Counted from the stretch's first letter, positions 6,345-14,686 are shown. The stretch is DNA of 19,742 nt from an uncultured Polaromonas sp. (GCA_946479075.1 CAMLDT010000045.1:1-19742); one strand, 5' to 3'. The notes: a model not told the origin generated them from the letters alone. A program made the numbers and translations.

Positions 6345-7526
6345 ATGAAAACACAGGTAGCCATCATTGGCGGCGGCCCGGCGGGCATGCTGCTGTCGGA
6401 AATGTTGCATCGCGCAGGTATCAGCAGCGTGGTGCTGGAGCTGCGCAGCCGCGAGCATGTGTTGTCGCGTATCCGGGCCGGCGTGCTGGAGCAAGGCACG
6501 GTCGATGTGTTGCGGGCCAGCGGGCTGGGCGAACGCATGGACCGCGAAGGCCATGCCCATGACGGCATGAAAGTGGTCTGGGCCGGCCGCGAGAGCTTCT
6601 TCATCGACGTGAAAAAACACGTCAACAAACGCTTCATGGCCTATGGCCAGACCAGCATCCAGGAAGACCTGTACGCCGCCGCCGACCGGCGCCAGGCCAG
6701 CGTGGTGAACGAGGCCGAAGACGTGTTGCCCGTGGATGTGGACACAGACCGTCCTTACGTCACCTTCAAATGCCGCGGCGAGGCGATGCGGCTGGACTGC
6801 GACTACATCGCCGGTTGCGATGGTTTTCACGGGGTGTCGCGCAAGGCCATTCCGCCCGCCGTGCTACGCGAGTTTGTCAAGGACTATCCCTTTGGCTGGC
6901 TGGGCATCCTGTCGGAAACGCAGCCGCTGCCCGACATCACGTATGCCAACCACCCGCGCGGCTTCGCGCTGGCGTCGATGCGCAGTCCCACCCTCAGCCG
7001 CTATTACGTTCAGGTGCCGCTGGACACCCGGCTCGATGACTGGTCCGACGACCGCTTCTGGGGCGAACTGACGATGCGTTTTCCACGCGAGCTGGCCGAC
7101 GCCATCGTGACCGGTCCGTCGATTGAAAAATCCATTGCGCCGCTGCGCAGTTTTGTGGCCGAGCCGATGCGCCACGGCCGCCTGTTCCTGGCCGGTGATG
7201 CGGCGCACATTGTCCCGCCCACCGGCGCCAAGGGGCTCAACCTGGCGGTGTCGGACGTGTTCTACCTGTCGCGGGCGCTGGCGGCTTTTTACGGCCAGGG
7301 CTCGACAAGCTTGCTCGACAGCTACAGCGCCATGGCGCTGCGCCGTGTCTGGAGTTCGGTGCGCACCGCCTGGTACCTGACCAACCTGTTGCACCGTTTC
7401 CCCGGCGCCAGTGATTTTGACCAGCGGGCCCAGGAGTACGAACTGGAGTACCTCAGGTCGTCGCACCATGCCCAGGCCGCGCTGGCCGAGCAGTATGCGG
7501 GGCTGCCGTTCGAGCAAGCGGGCTGA
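6345..7526 (+). CDS. pobA: 4-hydroxybenzoate 3-monooxygenase
   Basis: A FAD-dependent aromatic hydroxylase converting 4-hydroxybenzoate, NADPH and O2 to protocatechuate, which feeds the protocatechuate ring-cleavage routes. At 393 aa it aligns end to end with the 394-aa Pseudomonas enzyme. Visible features are the GxGxxG nucleotide fold IIGGGPAGMLL (7-17), RIRAGVLEQG (42-51), the DCDYIAGCDG motif (151-160) and RLFLAGDAAHIVPPTGAKG at about 281-299 for FAD binding. The substrate-site residues equivalent to Tyr201, Ser212, Arg214, Tyr222 and Tyr385 are present here as Tyr200, Ser211, Arg213, Tyr221 and Tyr384. The ATG at 6345 gives the canonical MKTQVAIIG start. No protocatechuate dioxygenase genes lie in the window, so the rest of the pathway is encoded elsewhere. 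It is flanked by a divergent LysR and a convergent AraC regulator. Confidence 0.96.
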   Translation: MKTQVAIIGGGPAGMLLSEMLHRAGISSVVLELRSREHVLSRIRAGVLEQGTVDVLRASGLGERMDREGHAHDGMKVVWAGRESFFIDVKKHVNKRFMAYGQTSIQEDLYAAADRRQASVVNEAEDVLPVDVDTDRPYVTFKCRGEAMRLDCDYIAGCDGFHGVSRKAIPPAVLREFVKDYPFGWLGILSETQPLPDITYANHPRGFALASMRSPTLSRYYVQVPLDTRLDDWSDDRFWGELTMRFPRELADAIVTGPSIEKSIAPLRSFVAEPMRHGRLFLAGDAAHIVPPTGAKGLNLAVSDVFYLSRALAAFYGQGSTSLLDSYSAMALRRVWSSVRTAWYLTNLLHRFPGASDFDQRAQEYELEYLRSSHHAQAALAEQYAGLPFEQAG

Positions 7527-7539
7527 CCCTGCTGCAGGT

Positions 7540-8298
7540 TCACAGCGCCATCTGGCGCAGGTCGTGCACAGGCGAGCGCCCGAACTCCCGCTGGTAGGCG
7601 CGTGAGAACGCTTCCGCACTGCCAAACCCCACACGCCGTGCGACAGACTTGACACTGGCACCGCGCAGATTCAGCTCGCGCCGCCCCAGCTGCAAGCGCC
7701 AGCGGGTGAGGTAGGACATGGGCGTGGTGCCGACCACGTCCCCGAAGATCGCCATGAAGCGGCTGCGTGACATGCCTGCAGCCTGGGCCAGTTCTTCCAC
7801 GCGCCAGGCATGGGCAGGTGCATCGTGCATGGCCACCAGCACCGGGTGCAGCTGCGGATGGGCCAACCCGGCCAGCAAACAGGGCCGGGCAGTGCCGCGT
7901 TCGATGGCCGAGCGGAGCAGAAACAGCACCAGCACCTCGCCCAGGCGCTGAAGCGCGTGCCGGTGACCGCAGCGCCCATCGGCCAGCTCGCCCCGCAAAG
8001 CCAGCACCATGTCACGCAGCCGGGGCTCGCCGTCGCTGATGGGCAACGACAGCGTGTCGGGGAGCGCATTGAGCAGGGGGTTGCCGGCGCCACCGAAGGC
8101 GACCGCCAGCGCCACCAAAAAGCCTTGCGGCACCGTGTCGCCCCTGACGACCAGCAGCAGCTCGCCCGCCGCCTCGGTGGCGCTGGGCAGCAGGTAACGC
8201 GTCGAGCGGCCGGGCCCGGCCGCGCCGGCAGCGCCCGCAGGCTCGGCCACCCTGACTTCAAGCGGGAAGGCGTCAAAGAATGCGGACAGACGATCCAT
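7540..8298 (-). CDS. AraC-family transcriptional regulator with cupin N-terminus
   Basis: A 252-aa protein from the ATG at 8298 (MDRLSAFFDAFPLEVRV); a TTG at 8319 is rejected because the MDRLS start is typical of the family. Residues 1-150 resemble the cupin_6 ligand domain (LLPSATEAAGELLLVVRG; GNPLLNALPDTLSLP). Residues about 155-250 form two helix-turn-helices: WRVEELAQAAGMSRSRFMAI, then SVKSVARRVGFGSAEAFSRA and YQREFGRSPVHDLRQ, the usual AraC C-terminal signature. It is divergent from the peroxiredoxin-like gene with about 96 bp between starts. From general knowledge this AraC type is often paired with AhpC/TSA or oxidoreductase genes, so regulation of 8395-8931 is more likely than of the convergent pobA, whose stop is only 13 bp away. 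Confidence 0.88.
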   Translation of the reverse strand: MDRLSAFFDAFPLEVRVAEPAGAAGAAGPGRSTRYLLPSATEAAGELLLVVRGDTVPQGFLVALAVAFGGAGNPLLNALPDTLSLPISDGEPRLRDMVLALRGELADGRCGHRHALQRLGEVLVLFLLRSAIERGTARPCLLAGLAHPQLHPVLVAMHDAPAHAWRVEELAQAAGMSRSRFMAIFGDVVGTTPMSYLTRWRLQLGRRELNLRGASVKSVARRVGFGSAEAFSRAYQREFGRSPVHDLRQMAL

Positions 8299-8394
8299 GG
8301 CAGTTTTTGGGACAATCAATCATGACATGCGGACTCTACATGATCACAAATTGCAGATACTGGCGTCTTGTTTCATCACCTTCCGGAGAATTGC

Positions 8395-8931
8395 ATGCTC
8401 GTGCCGCGCCAAACCGTTCCTGAACTGTCGCTTGCCACCCTGTCCCACGGCGCTTTCGACCTGGCCAAAGAACAGCCGCAACGCCTGACGCTGGTGGTTT
8501 TCTACCGCGGCCTGCACTGCCCGATTTGCGCCACCTATCTGAAGGAGCTGGAGCGGCTGACGCCGGCCTTTGCCGAACGCGGCGTGAACACCATCGCGAT
8601 CAGCTCGGACACCGAGGAGCGCGCGCAAGAGATGGCGCAAAAGATCGGTGCGTCGCAGTTGCGCGTCGCTTACGGGCTGCCGCTGGAAACCGCGCGGCAG
8701 TGGGGTTTGTACATCTCGACCTCGCGCGGCAAAACATCCATCGGCATCGTGGAGCCGGACCTGTTTTCGGAGCCGGGCGTTTTTCTGGTGCGCCCCGACA
8801 ACACCCTGTATTACCTGTCGGTGCAGTCCATGCCGTTTGTGCGCCCGTCGTTTGCAGACCTGGTGCAGTCACTGGATTTCGTCATCAAGACCGACTACCC
8901 CGCGCGGGGTGAGTACGTCGGACCGGTGTAG
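8395..8931 (+). CDS. Peroxiredoxin-like (AhpC/TSA family) protein
   Basis: A 178-aa thioredoxin-fold protein. The segment LTLVVFYRGLHCPICATYLK (31-50) holds a CPIC motif (Cys42, Cys45) in the position of the peroxidatic cysteine of AhpC/TSA proteins. AISSDTEERAQEMAQKIG (about 68-85) is the typical second block, and EPDLFSEPGVFLVRPDNTLY is the later strand region. There is no export signal, so it is probably cytoplasmic. A two-cysteine CxxC arrangement is unlike the classical single peroxidatic Cys of Prx1 and closer to the peroxiredoxin-like, thioredoxin-type subgroup. The start ATG at 8395 has a GGAG ribosome site about 7 bases upstream. A likely role is peroxide or disulfide reduction under control of the divergent AraC regulator; the substrate is unknown. 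Confidence 0.85.
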   Translation: MLVPRQTVPELSLATLSHGAFDLAKEQPQRLTLVVFYRGLHCPICATYLKELERLTPAFAERGVNTIAISSDTEERAQEMAQKIGASQLRVAYGLPLETARQWGLYISTSRGKTSIGIVEPDLFSEPGVFLVRPDNTLYYLSVQSMPFVRPSFADLVQSLDFVIKTDYPARGEYVGPV

Positions 8932-8948
8932 GCAGCTTCGCCAGCGGC

Positions 8949-8980
8949 GGGGCATGCCCCACGCGCCGGCGTTGCGTGGG
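8949..8980. terminator. Strong stem-loop between convergent genes (bidirectional terminator candidate)
   Basis: CCCACGC (8958-8964) pairs perfectly with GCGTGGG (8974-8980) around a 9-base loop that itself contains GCCGGC. The perfect 12-bp palindrome GGGGCATGCCCC (8949-8960) overlaps it and could form an alternative pairing. It lies in the 65-bp gap between the peroxiredoxin-like gene (+) and the GAF gene (-). No T tract is seen. Confidence 0.45.
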
Positions 8981-8996
8981 CCGCAGACGCCTGCGC

Positions 8997-9659
8997 CTAG
9001 TGGCGCAGCGACGGCGCCTCGCGCTGGAGAAACTGGCTGTCGGCCACCAGTTGCACGGTTTTGCTCAGCAGCTCCAGGTCGCCCATTTTCGTCAGCGTCT
9101 GGTAGGCCAGCGCGGCCAGCTCGGAGATGTTGGTGACGAGGCGCGCGTCCTCTGCGTCAAAGGTTTTGGCCGACTGGGAAATCACCCACACGGTGCCCAC
9201 CGCACGCCCGTCGACATGGAAAGGCACCAGCAGCACTTCGCGAATCGGCGGCTCGACCTGGGCCGCGGTTTTGTAGACCGTGCCGGGCTCAACCATCAGC
9301 AGTGTGGCGTCGGTTTCAAGCACGCAGCCGCAGGGGCTTTGGTCATGGTCCACGACGCTGCCCAGGTATTTGTCGAACAAGCCCACCGCCGCCTGCCACA
9401 GAAAAATCTGCCGGCCTTCGCTGCGGCCGGAAAGACTGACGCCTGCGGAGTCGGCGCCGGTGAGTTGCCTGACCGCCTCGGACAGCCTGGCCAGCACCGT
9501 GGACGGTGTTTCCCGCAGGGCCTTGATGACTTCCGTGGTGGCTTCAACCTCGGCTTTGTAATCGGGTTTTCGCGCTGACCGGTCATCGAGCAGGTGATTG
9601 GCAATCACCGGCTGAACCGGCTCGGGAAGGGTGCTGAGATCAATGGCAAAAGCGTGCAT
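8997..9659 (-). CDS. Stand-alone GAF-domain protein
   Basis: A 220-aa protein starting at ATG 9659 (MHAFAIDLSTLPEP). Residues about 40-195 form a GAF domain: ALRETPSTVLARLSEAVRQL, TGADSAGVSLSG, SPCGCVLETDATLLM, REVLLVPFHVDGRAVGTVWV and DARLVTNISELAALAYQ. The DHDQSPCG segment is typical of GAF sensors that fuse to or partner with histidine kinases. No catalytic domain, helix-turn-helix or membrane segment is present, so it is probably a signal-input module acting on a kinase elsewhere. The open frame extends upstream to 10013, but that part is arginine-rich shadow sequence across the Fur-controlled region of the next gene and is excluded. A weak purine-rich ribosome site (AAAAAGG) precedes 9659. 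Ligand unknown. Confidence 0.82.
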   Translation of the reverse strand: MHAFAIDLSTLPEPVQPVIANHLLDDRSARKPDYKAEVEATTEVIKALRETPSTVLARLSEAVRQLTGADSAGVSLSGRSEGRQIFLWQAAVGLFDKYLGSVVDHDQSPCGCVLETDATLLMVEPGTVYKTAAQVEPPIREVLLVPFHVDGRAVGTVWVISQSAKTFDAEDARLVTNISELAALAYQTLTKMGDLELLSKTVQLVADSQFLQREAPSLRH

Positions 9660-10036
9660 GGCGAATGGCCTTTTTCCCGAAATTTTCGAAAAGTTGACCC
9701 GTCCTGCCATCCCGGTGTGAGCCAGTGGATCTTCTGCCGGGATTATGCAGGACACACCCGGGTGCTTGCTGCTGCGGCCGTTGCCGCCTTGCCGCCTTAC
9801 TGTGCCGCGTCGTCGGCAAATGAGAATAAATCTCATTTGCAGGGTACAATCGGAGCTCCAGCCACACACTGTGGAGCGGCCTCCCTCGCGCGAGCGCCGC
9901 CCTTCCCGGTCGCAGCCAACTCCCATCACCCGCTGGGCTGCGCCTGTCGCACTTTTCCACCGCATTCCGTGGCCGCCTTCCGGCGGCTGCGCAGACATGC
10001 CGTGTGGGCGCACTCCGGCTTACTGCACGCTAAATC
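9660..10036. other. 377-bp intergenic region with Fur-controlled promoter and long leader
   Basis: This divergent gap between the GAF gene and the TonB-dependent receptor holds a Fur box (9816-9840), a -10 box (9845-9850) and about 180 bases of leader before the receptor ATG. In the leader CTCCA (9856-9860) can pair with TGGAG (9872-9876), and CCACA with TGTGG offers an alternative pairing. I see no small gene, tRNA or recognisable riboswitch. Confidence 0.6.
9816..9840 (+). promoter_or_regulatory. Fur box
   Basis: A perfect dyad, GCAAATGAGA-N5-TCTCATTTGC, contains the classical Fur core (ATGAGAATNNATCTCAT style). It lies immediately upstream of a -10 sequence TACAAT at 9845-9850 and so covers the -35 position, consistent with iron-dependent repression of the TonB-dependent receptor at 10037. 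The match is close to ideal. Confidence 0.85.
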
Positions 10037-12244
10037 ATGCCAAATCAGCCGCTAGCCCCCGTCCACACTACGTCACCAGCTATCAACTTCGTAGCAAAAT
10101 GGATTCCCGTGGCTGCTGCCGCCTGCCTGTGCTGCGCCACCTGGGCGCAGGACACGCAGGATCAGGCGCCCCGGGAACCGGCCGCACTGGACAGCATCAC
10201 CATCACCGGCGCACGCGAGAGCACCGCCACACGCCTGCCGCTGACGGCGCGCGAGACGCCGCAATCGCTGAGCACCATGGAGCGCGAAGAAATCGAGCAG
10301 CGCTCGCTCACCAGCGTGGACACGGTGCTGCGCAGCACCACCGGTATCCACGTGAGCTTTTACGACACGCAGCGGCCGCTGTATTACGCGCGCGGTTTCC
10401 AGATCACCGACTTCCAGGTAGACGGCTTGCCCACCTACAGCGGCAACACCAACCAGGAATACGACACCGCCCTGTATGAACGCGTGGACATCGTGCGCGG
10501 CGCCAACGGCATCCTGACCGGCGTGGGCACGCCTTCGGCGACCATCAACCTGATCCGCAAGCGCCCGAAGCGCAGCTTTGGCGGCTCGGTGGCGCTCACC
10601 GCCGGCAGCTGGGGCTTGCGCCGCGCCGAGCTGGACCTGAACGTGCCGCTGAACGCCGACGGCAGTGTGCGCAGCCGGCTGGTCTTTGCACCGCAAAAGC
10701 GGGACAGCTTTCGCGACCGTTATGAAGAAGACAAATACGCGCTGCTCGGCGTGGTGGAAGCCGACATCGGCAACGCCACGGTGGCCTCGGTGGGTTACCA
10801 GCGCCAGCGCAACAACCCGGTTGCCGGCATCTGGGGCGCGATCCCGCGCTTCAACACCGACGGCAGCCTGGCTGAACTGCCGGTGTCCACCAGCTTCTCG
10901 CCGGCCTGGACACGCTGGTCGCGGGAGTCGGGCACGCTGTTTGCCACCGTGGACCACCAGATCAACGACTTCTGGGCCTTCAAGGCCAGCTACAACCACA
11001 CCGAGGGCGAAAACTTCAGCCTGCGCACCTACGGCTACGGCGCAAGCACCGCCAGCGCGCCTTTCATCAACCGCGCCACCGGCGCCGGCGTGCGCCTGTA
11101 CGCCGCCGTGGGCGGCGGCACCGAAACGCAGGACACGCTCGACGCCTACCTGAGCGGCAAGTTCTCCCTGGGCGGACGCCAGCACGACCTGATGCTGGGC
11201 TTCAGCAGCCTGCGCACCAACACCCACACCGACGGCTACACCAGCGTGACCGCCGGGCCCAACAACTACAGCTACACCATCCCCAACGTGTACACCTGGG
11301 ACGGTTCGGCGCCGGTGCCGGTTTACAGCCGCACCGGGGCCTTCAACGAGCAGGTCACGCAGCAGGACGGCGTCTACGCCTCGGCGCGCTGGCGCCTGGC
11401 CGATCCGCTGTCGGTGCTGACCGGCGTGCGCCTGACCAACTGGAAGCGCCAGACGGACAACTACAACACCGCGGGCGCCTTCACCAGCACCACCGCGCGC
11501 CAGTCGGTGACGCGCGAGGTGTCGCCTTATCTGGGCGTGGTGTATGACATCACCCCGGCCCTGTCGGCCTATGCCAGCCACACCGGCATCTTCAACCCGC
11601 AGAACTACAAGGACCGCAACAACAACCCGCTGGACCCGGTGCAGGGCACCAGCAACGAGATCGGGCTCAAGGGCGAATGGCCCGATAAAAAACTCAGCGC
11701 CTCGTTCGCGGTGTTTGAAGTCAGCCAGGACAACTACGGGGTGCGCGACAGCACCCAGCCCACCGGCAGCCTGCCCGACGGCAGCTCGGCCTATGTCGGC
11801 GTGGACGGCACGCGCAGCCTGGGCTGGGAGCTGGACGTGGCCACCCAGCTGGCACGCGGCTGGCAGGCCAGCGCGGGGGTGACTCGCGTGCGCACCCAGC
11901 GCAACACCGCCGACCTGACCTATGCCAACTTGCCGGAATGGCTGGTCAAGCTCGGCACGCAGTACCGCTTTTCGGGCGCGCTGCAACCGCTGGAAGTGGG
12001 CGCCCAGCTGTTGTGGCAGGGCCGCATGGACGCGGTCAATGTGCCCAGCCCGTCCGGGCCGGCGTCCGTCACGCAGTCGCCCTTCGGCCTGCTCAACCTC
12101 AACGCAAGCTGGCGCTTCAGCGACAAGACCAGCGTCAGCATGGCCGTCTTCAACGCCACCGACAAGCGCTACTGGGCCACGCTGGATTACGCCAACTATG
12201 GCGAGCCGCGCTACGTCAGCGTGACGCTGCGGACGCGATTCTAG
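10037..12244 (+). CDS. TonB-dependent siderophore receptor
   Basis: A 735-aa outer-membrane receptor importing a ferric siderophore with energy from TonB-ExbB-ExbD. A signal peptide spans about residues 1-37 (hydrophobic core WIPVAAAACLCCATWA, cleavage before QDTQ). A TonB-box-like segment, DSITITGARE, is at about 52-61. The plug domain (about 68-175) has ETPQSLSTMEREEIEQRSL, YARGFQITDFQVDGLP and ERVDIVRGANGILTGVGTPS. The C-terminal barrel ends in the aromatic terminus YVSVTLRTRF. Length and motifs match FhuE/FpvA/FoxA-type receptors, but there is no N-terminal signalling (STN) domain, so it is not a trans-envelope signalling receptor. The siderophore cannot be told. The start at 10037 lacks a clear ribosome site; a TAA directly upstream excludes longer in-frame starts. 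The Fur box at 9816-9840 implies iron repression. No siderophore synthesis genes are nearby. Confidence 0.93.
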   Translation: MPNQPLAPVHTTSPAINFVAKWIPVAAAACLCCATWAQDTQDQAPREPAALDSITITGARESTATRLPLTARETPQSLSTMEREEIEQRSLTSVDTVLRSTTGIHVSFYDTQRPLYYARGFQITDFQVDGLPTYSGNTNQEYDTALYERVDIVRGANGILTGVGTPSATINLIRKRPKRSFGGSVALTAGSWGLRRAELDLNVPLNADGSVRSRLVFAPQKRDSFRDRYEEDKYALLGVVEADIGNATVASVGYQRQRNNPVAGIWGAIPRFNTDGSLAELPVSTSFSPAWTRWSRESGTLFATVDHQINDFWAFKASYNHTEGENFSLRTYGYGASTASAPFINRATGAGVRLYAAVGGGTETQDTLDAYLSGKFSLGGRQHDLMLGFSSLRTNTHTDGYTSVTAGPNNYSYTIPNVYTWDGSAPVPVYSRTGAFNEQVTQQDGVYASARWRLADPLSVLTGVRLTNWKRQTDNYNTAGAFTSTTARQSVTREVSPYLGVVYDITPALSAYASHTGIFNPQNYKDRNNNPLDPVQGTSNEIGLKGEWPDKKLSASFAVFEVSQDNYGVRDSTQPTGSLPDGSSAYVGVDGTRSLGWELDVATQLARGWQASAGVTRVRTQRNTADLTYANLPEWLVKLGTQYRFSGALQPLEVGAQLLWQGRMDAVNVPSPSGPASVTQSPFGLLNLNASWRFSDKTSVSMAVFNATDKRYWATLDYANYGEPRYVSVTLRTRF

Positions 12245-12249
12245 GAAGA

Positions 12250-12300
12250 CCGGAAAAGGCCGGAAAAAGGCCGGGGAACAGGCCGGGAAAAAGCCGGCCC
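12250..12300. repeat. Short tandem CCGG-purine repeat between convergent genes
   Basis: Five imperfect units begin with CCGG at 12250, 12260, 12271, 12283 and 12294, with unit lengths of 10-12 bases and the form CCGGAAAA(A)GG. Because CCGG/GGCC is self-complementary, the array can fold into alternative small stems between the receptor stop (12244) and the end of the kinase gene (12321). It may serve as a terminator region; otherwise it is a slipped-strand repeat. Confidence 0.6.
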
Positions 12301-12320
12301 GCCTGGCGGCTGCGGCCAGC

Positions 12321-14606
12321 TCAGGCCGGAGCGCCCGGGCGCGCCTCGATAGCCGCCAGCAAGTCCTGCAGGGCGTCGATCTCGGCGGGTTTGACCAGGT
12401 GGTGGTCAAAGCCCGCCTCCCTGGAGCGCCGCCGGTCTTCGTCCTGGCCCCAGCCGGTGAGCGCAACAATGGTGACCGGATGGCCCGGGTAGCCGCTGCG
12501 GATGGCGCGCGCCACCTCGTAGCCGTTCATGCCCGGCATGCCGATGTCGAGCAGGATCACCGTGGGCTGGTAGCTGCCGAACATCTCCAGCGCCTCGGCG
12601 CCGCCGCGCGCCACCCGCACTTCGGCGCCAAGCAGGTCAAGAATCATGGCCAGGCTGTCGCCGGCGTCGTGGTTGTCGTCCACCACCAGCACGCGTGTCT
12701 GCGCCAGTTCCCCGGCACCTGCGGAGGGGCTGCCCGCGGCGCTGGCGACCACTTCGGCAACCGGCAGGCGCAGCGTGAATTCACTGCCCTGGCCGATGCC
12801 GCCGCTGCAGGCCTCCAGGCTGCCCTGGTGCATCTCGGCCAGGCGCCGGGCCAGCGCCAGCCCGATGCCCAGCCCGCCCTGGGTGCGCGCACTGTCGCGG
12901 TCACCGCGGCTGAACATTTCAAACATGCGGGGCAGCACCTCGGGGTCCATGCCGATGCCGTTGTCGGCCACGGTGATGGCCACTTCCTTGCCTTCGACCT
13001 GTGCACGCAGGCTCAGGCGCCCGCCCGACTCGGTGTACTTCACGGCGTTGTCCAGCAGGTTCGACAGGATCTGCACCAGCCGCACATCGTCACCGTTGAG
13101 CCAGACGGGTGCGGCGGGCACGTCCACCACCAGCGCATGGCCGGCCGCCTGCACCAGCGGGTTTGCCGTCTCGATCGCATTGCGCACCACCGTGGCCAGC
13201 TCGACGCGCTCATTGCGCAGCGACAGGGTGCCGCGGCTGATGCGCGACAGCTCCAGCAGGTCATCCACCAGCCGCACCAAGTGGTTGACCTGGCGCTCCA
13301 TCATCGCGTGGATGGGTTCGGACCGCGCGTCGCCTGGCGAGCTTCGCCGCAACAGCGCAATTGAATTTCGCAGCGGTGCCAGCGGGTTGCGCAGTTCGTG
13401 CGACAGCGTGGCCAGAAACTCGTCCTTGGACCGGTCCGACTCGGCCAGGCGTGCCGCCTGCTCGCGCACCGCCTGGTCCGCAGCCTGCCGGTCGGTGACA
13501 TCCCGTGTGGTGCCCGCAACCGCCACCACCTTGCCGTCTGCGTCGAACACCGGCGCGAAGATGTAGTCGTAGATGCGCCTGCCGCCCGTGCCGGCAAACG
13601 GTATTTCACCGCGTATGGGTGCGCGCGTGGTGATCACCTGATCGAGCTCGCGGTCGTGCATGTCGGCGTGCCACTGTTCGTAGCCCAGCTCCATCCATGT
13701 CTTGCCGCGCACATCTGTCACGCCCCAGGTTTTCAGCAGGGAATCGTTGGCGTACAGGGCGCGGTGTTCCAGGTCGAACACATAGACAAAATCCGGCGTG
13801 CTGTTGAGCGCCGTTTCGTAAATGCGCCGCTGGCTTTCAGACCGGGCCACCAGTTCTTCCTGCCGGGTTTCCAGTTTTTTCTGGTCCGTCACGTTGCGAA
13901 AATAAACCGAAATGCCCTCGGGCGCCGGGAACGAGGTGACCTCGTACCAGCGGTCCTGGTAAGGATAAAAGGCCGTGAACGAGGATTTTTCGCGCTGCGC
14001 CATGGTGTGCTGGTAACCACGCTCGAACGCGGTGCCTTCCAGCCCCGGGTACGCCTCCCACAACACCTGCCCCGTCAGCGAGCCGGGCTCACGGCCAAGA
14101 ATGCGGTAGGCCTCCCGGTTGATGTAATCGAAGCGCCACTGACGGTCCAGCGTGAAAAAGCCTTCGGTGATGCTGTCCAGAATCGCCACGGCGTCGCGGT
14201 TGGCCTTGGCGGTGGCGTCTTCCACCCGGTGAATCAGAAAAGCCACCTCACCCTGGTCATCGAGCACCGGGGCGTTCGTCGGCGCCCAATAACGCTCCTC
14301 AAAGCCGCCGCCCTTGTGCGCCGGCAGCCGGATGTCGTAGCGCAACACCGCCATGGTGTCGGGCGCCCGGGTTGACTTCACACGCTCCAGGGAAACACGC
14401 AAATTCCTGACGCCATGGGCACCGGCAAGCGCCGGATTGTCGGGAAAGACCTCGAACAGGGGGCGGCCGAAAATCTCCGGCGTGGTGTGGGTGGTCTGCA
14501 GATAGTCCTCGCTCGCCCCGACGATGGTGAAGTCGCTGTCGGACTTGAGAACCAGGTAGGCACCAGGAATGTGGCGAAAGATTCGCTGGAGATCGCTGTG
14601 GTTCAC
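12321..14606 (-). CDS. Hybrid sensor histidine kinase with PAS domains and C-terminal receiver
   Basis: A cytoplasmic protein of about 761 aa with no membrane segment. In order it has: a first PAS (about 1-115; DLQRIFRHIPGAYLVL); a second PAS (about 140-265; ILDSITEGFFTLDRQWRFDY); a third PAS (about 265-385; ALNSTPDFVYVFDLEHRALY); HisKA with the phosphoacceptor motif FLATLSHELRNPLAPL; an ATPase domain with N box DNAVKYTES, G1 VADNGIGM, F box MFEMFSRGD and G2 GGLGIGLALARRLAEMHQGS; and a receiver with RVLVVDDNHD and phosphoacceptor VILLDIGMPGMNGYE, then VALTGWG and LVKPAE. The open frame continues to a TTG at 14735, but a promoter at 14657-14686 and the homolog-like start NHSDLQRIF favour GTG at 14606. 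It converges on the TonB receptor gene. Its signal and output partner are unknown. Confidence 0.88.
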   Translation of the reverse strand: MNHSDLQRIFRHIPGAYLVLKSDSDFTIVGASEDYLQTTHTTPEIFGRPLFEVFPDNPALAGAHGVRNLRVSLERVKSTRAPDTMAVLRYDIRLPAHKGGGFEERYWAPTNAPVLDDQGEVAFLIHRVEDATAKANRDAVAILDSITEGFFTLDRQWRFDYINREAYRILGREPGSLTGQVLWEAYPGLEGTAFERGYQHTMAQREKSSFTAFYPYQDRWYEVTSFPAPEGISVYFRNVTDQKKLETRQEELVARSESQRRIYETALNSTPDFVYVFDLEHRALYANDSLLKTWGVTDVRGKTWMELGYEQWHADMHDRELDQVITTRAPIRGEIPFAGTGGRRIYDYIFAPVFDADGKVVAVAGTTRDVTDRQAADQAVREQAARLAESDRSKDEFLATLSHELRNPLAPLRNSIALLRRSSPGDARSEPIHAMMERQVNHLVRLVDDLLELSRISRGTLSLRNERVELATVVRNAIETANPLVQAAGHALVVDVPAAPVWLNGDDVRLVQILSNLLDNAVKYTESGGRLSLRAQVEGKEVAITVADNGIGMDPEVLPRMFEMFSRGDRDSARTQGGLGIGLALARRLAEMHQGSLEACSGGIGQGSEFTLRLPVAEVVASAAGSPSAGAGELAQTRVLVVDDNHDAGDSLAMILDLLGAEVRVARGGAEALEMFGSYQPTVILLDIGMPGMNGYEVARAIRSGYPGHPVTIVALTGWGQDEDRRRSREAGFDHHLVKPAEIDALQDLLAAIEARPGAPA

Positions 14607-14656
14607 GGGAACAGACGGGTGAAATGCAGGACGCCTTTGAGGCACAAGCCCGAAGG

Positions 14657-14686
14657 CTAATACAAGGCGGCGGCGATGTTTGTCAG
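14657..14686 (-). promoter_or_regulatory. Promoter candidate for the hybrid kinase
   Basis: On the minus strand -35 CTGACA (14686-14681) and -10 TATTAG (14662-14657) are separated by 18 bases. The pair lies about 50 bases before GTG 14606 and inside the longer open frame, which supports the shorter start. Confidence 0.45.

Noticed and set aside
9660..10013. N-terminal extension of the GAF protein up to 10013
   Set aside because: The extension is Arg/Gly-rich, crosses the Fur box and receptor leader, and has no domain; ATG 9659 gives a normal start.
9850..10036. Cobalamin or other riboswitch in the receptor leader
   Set aside because: Some GCCAC- and GTGG-like pieces occur, but no complete B12-box or other known aptamer order can be traced, and the strong Fur box already explains control.
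10073..12469. 798-codon open frame on the minus strand opposite the TonB receptor
   Set aside because: Composition is Ala/Gly/His/Arg-rich with no domain pattern. It mirrors a well-supported receptor gene and overlaps the end of the kinase gene, as expected of high-GC shadow frames.
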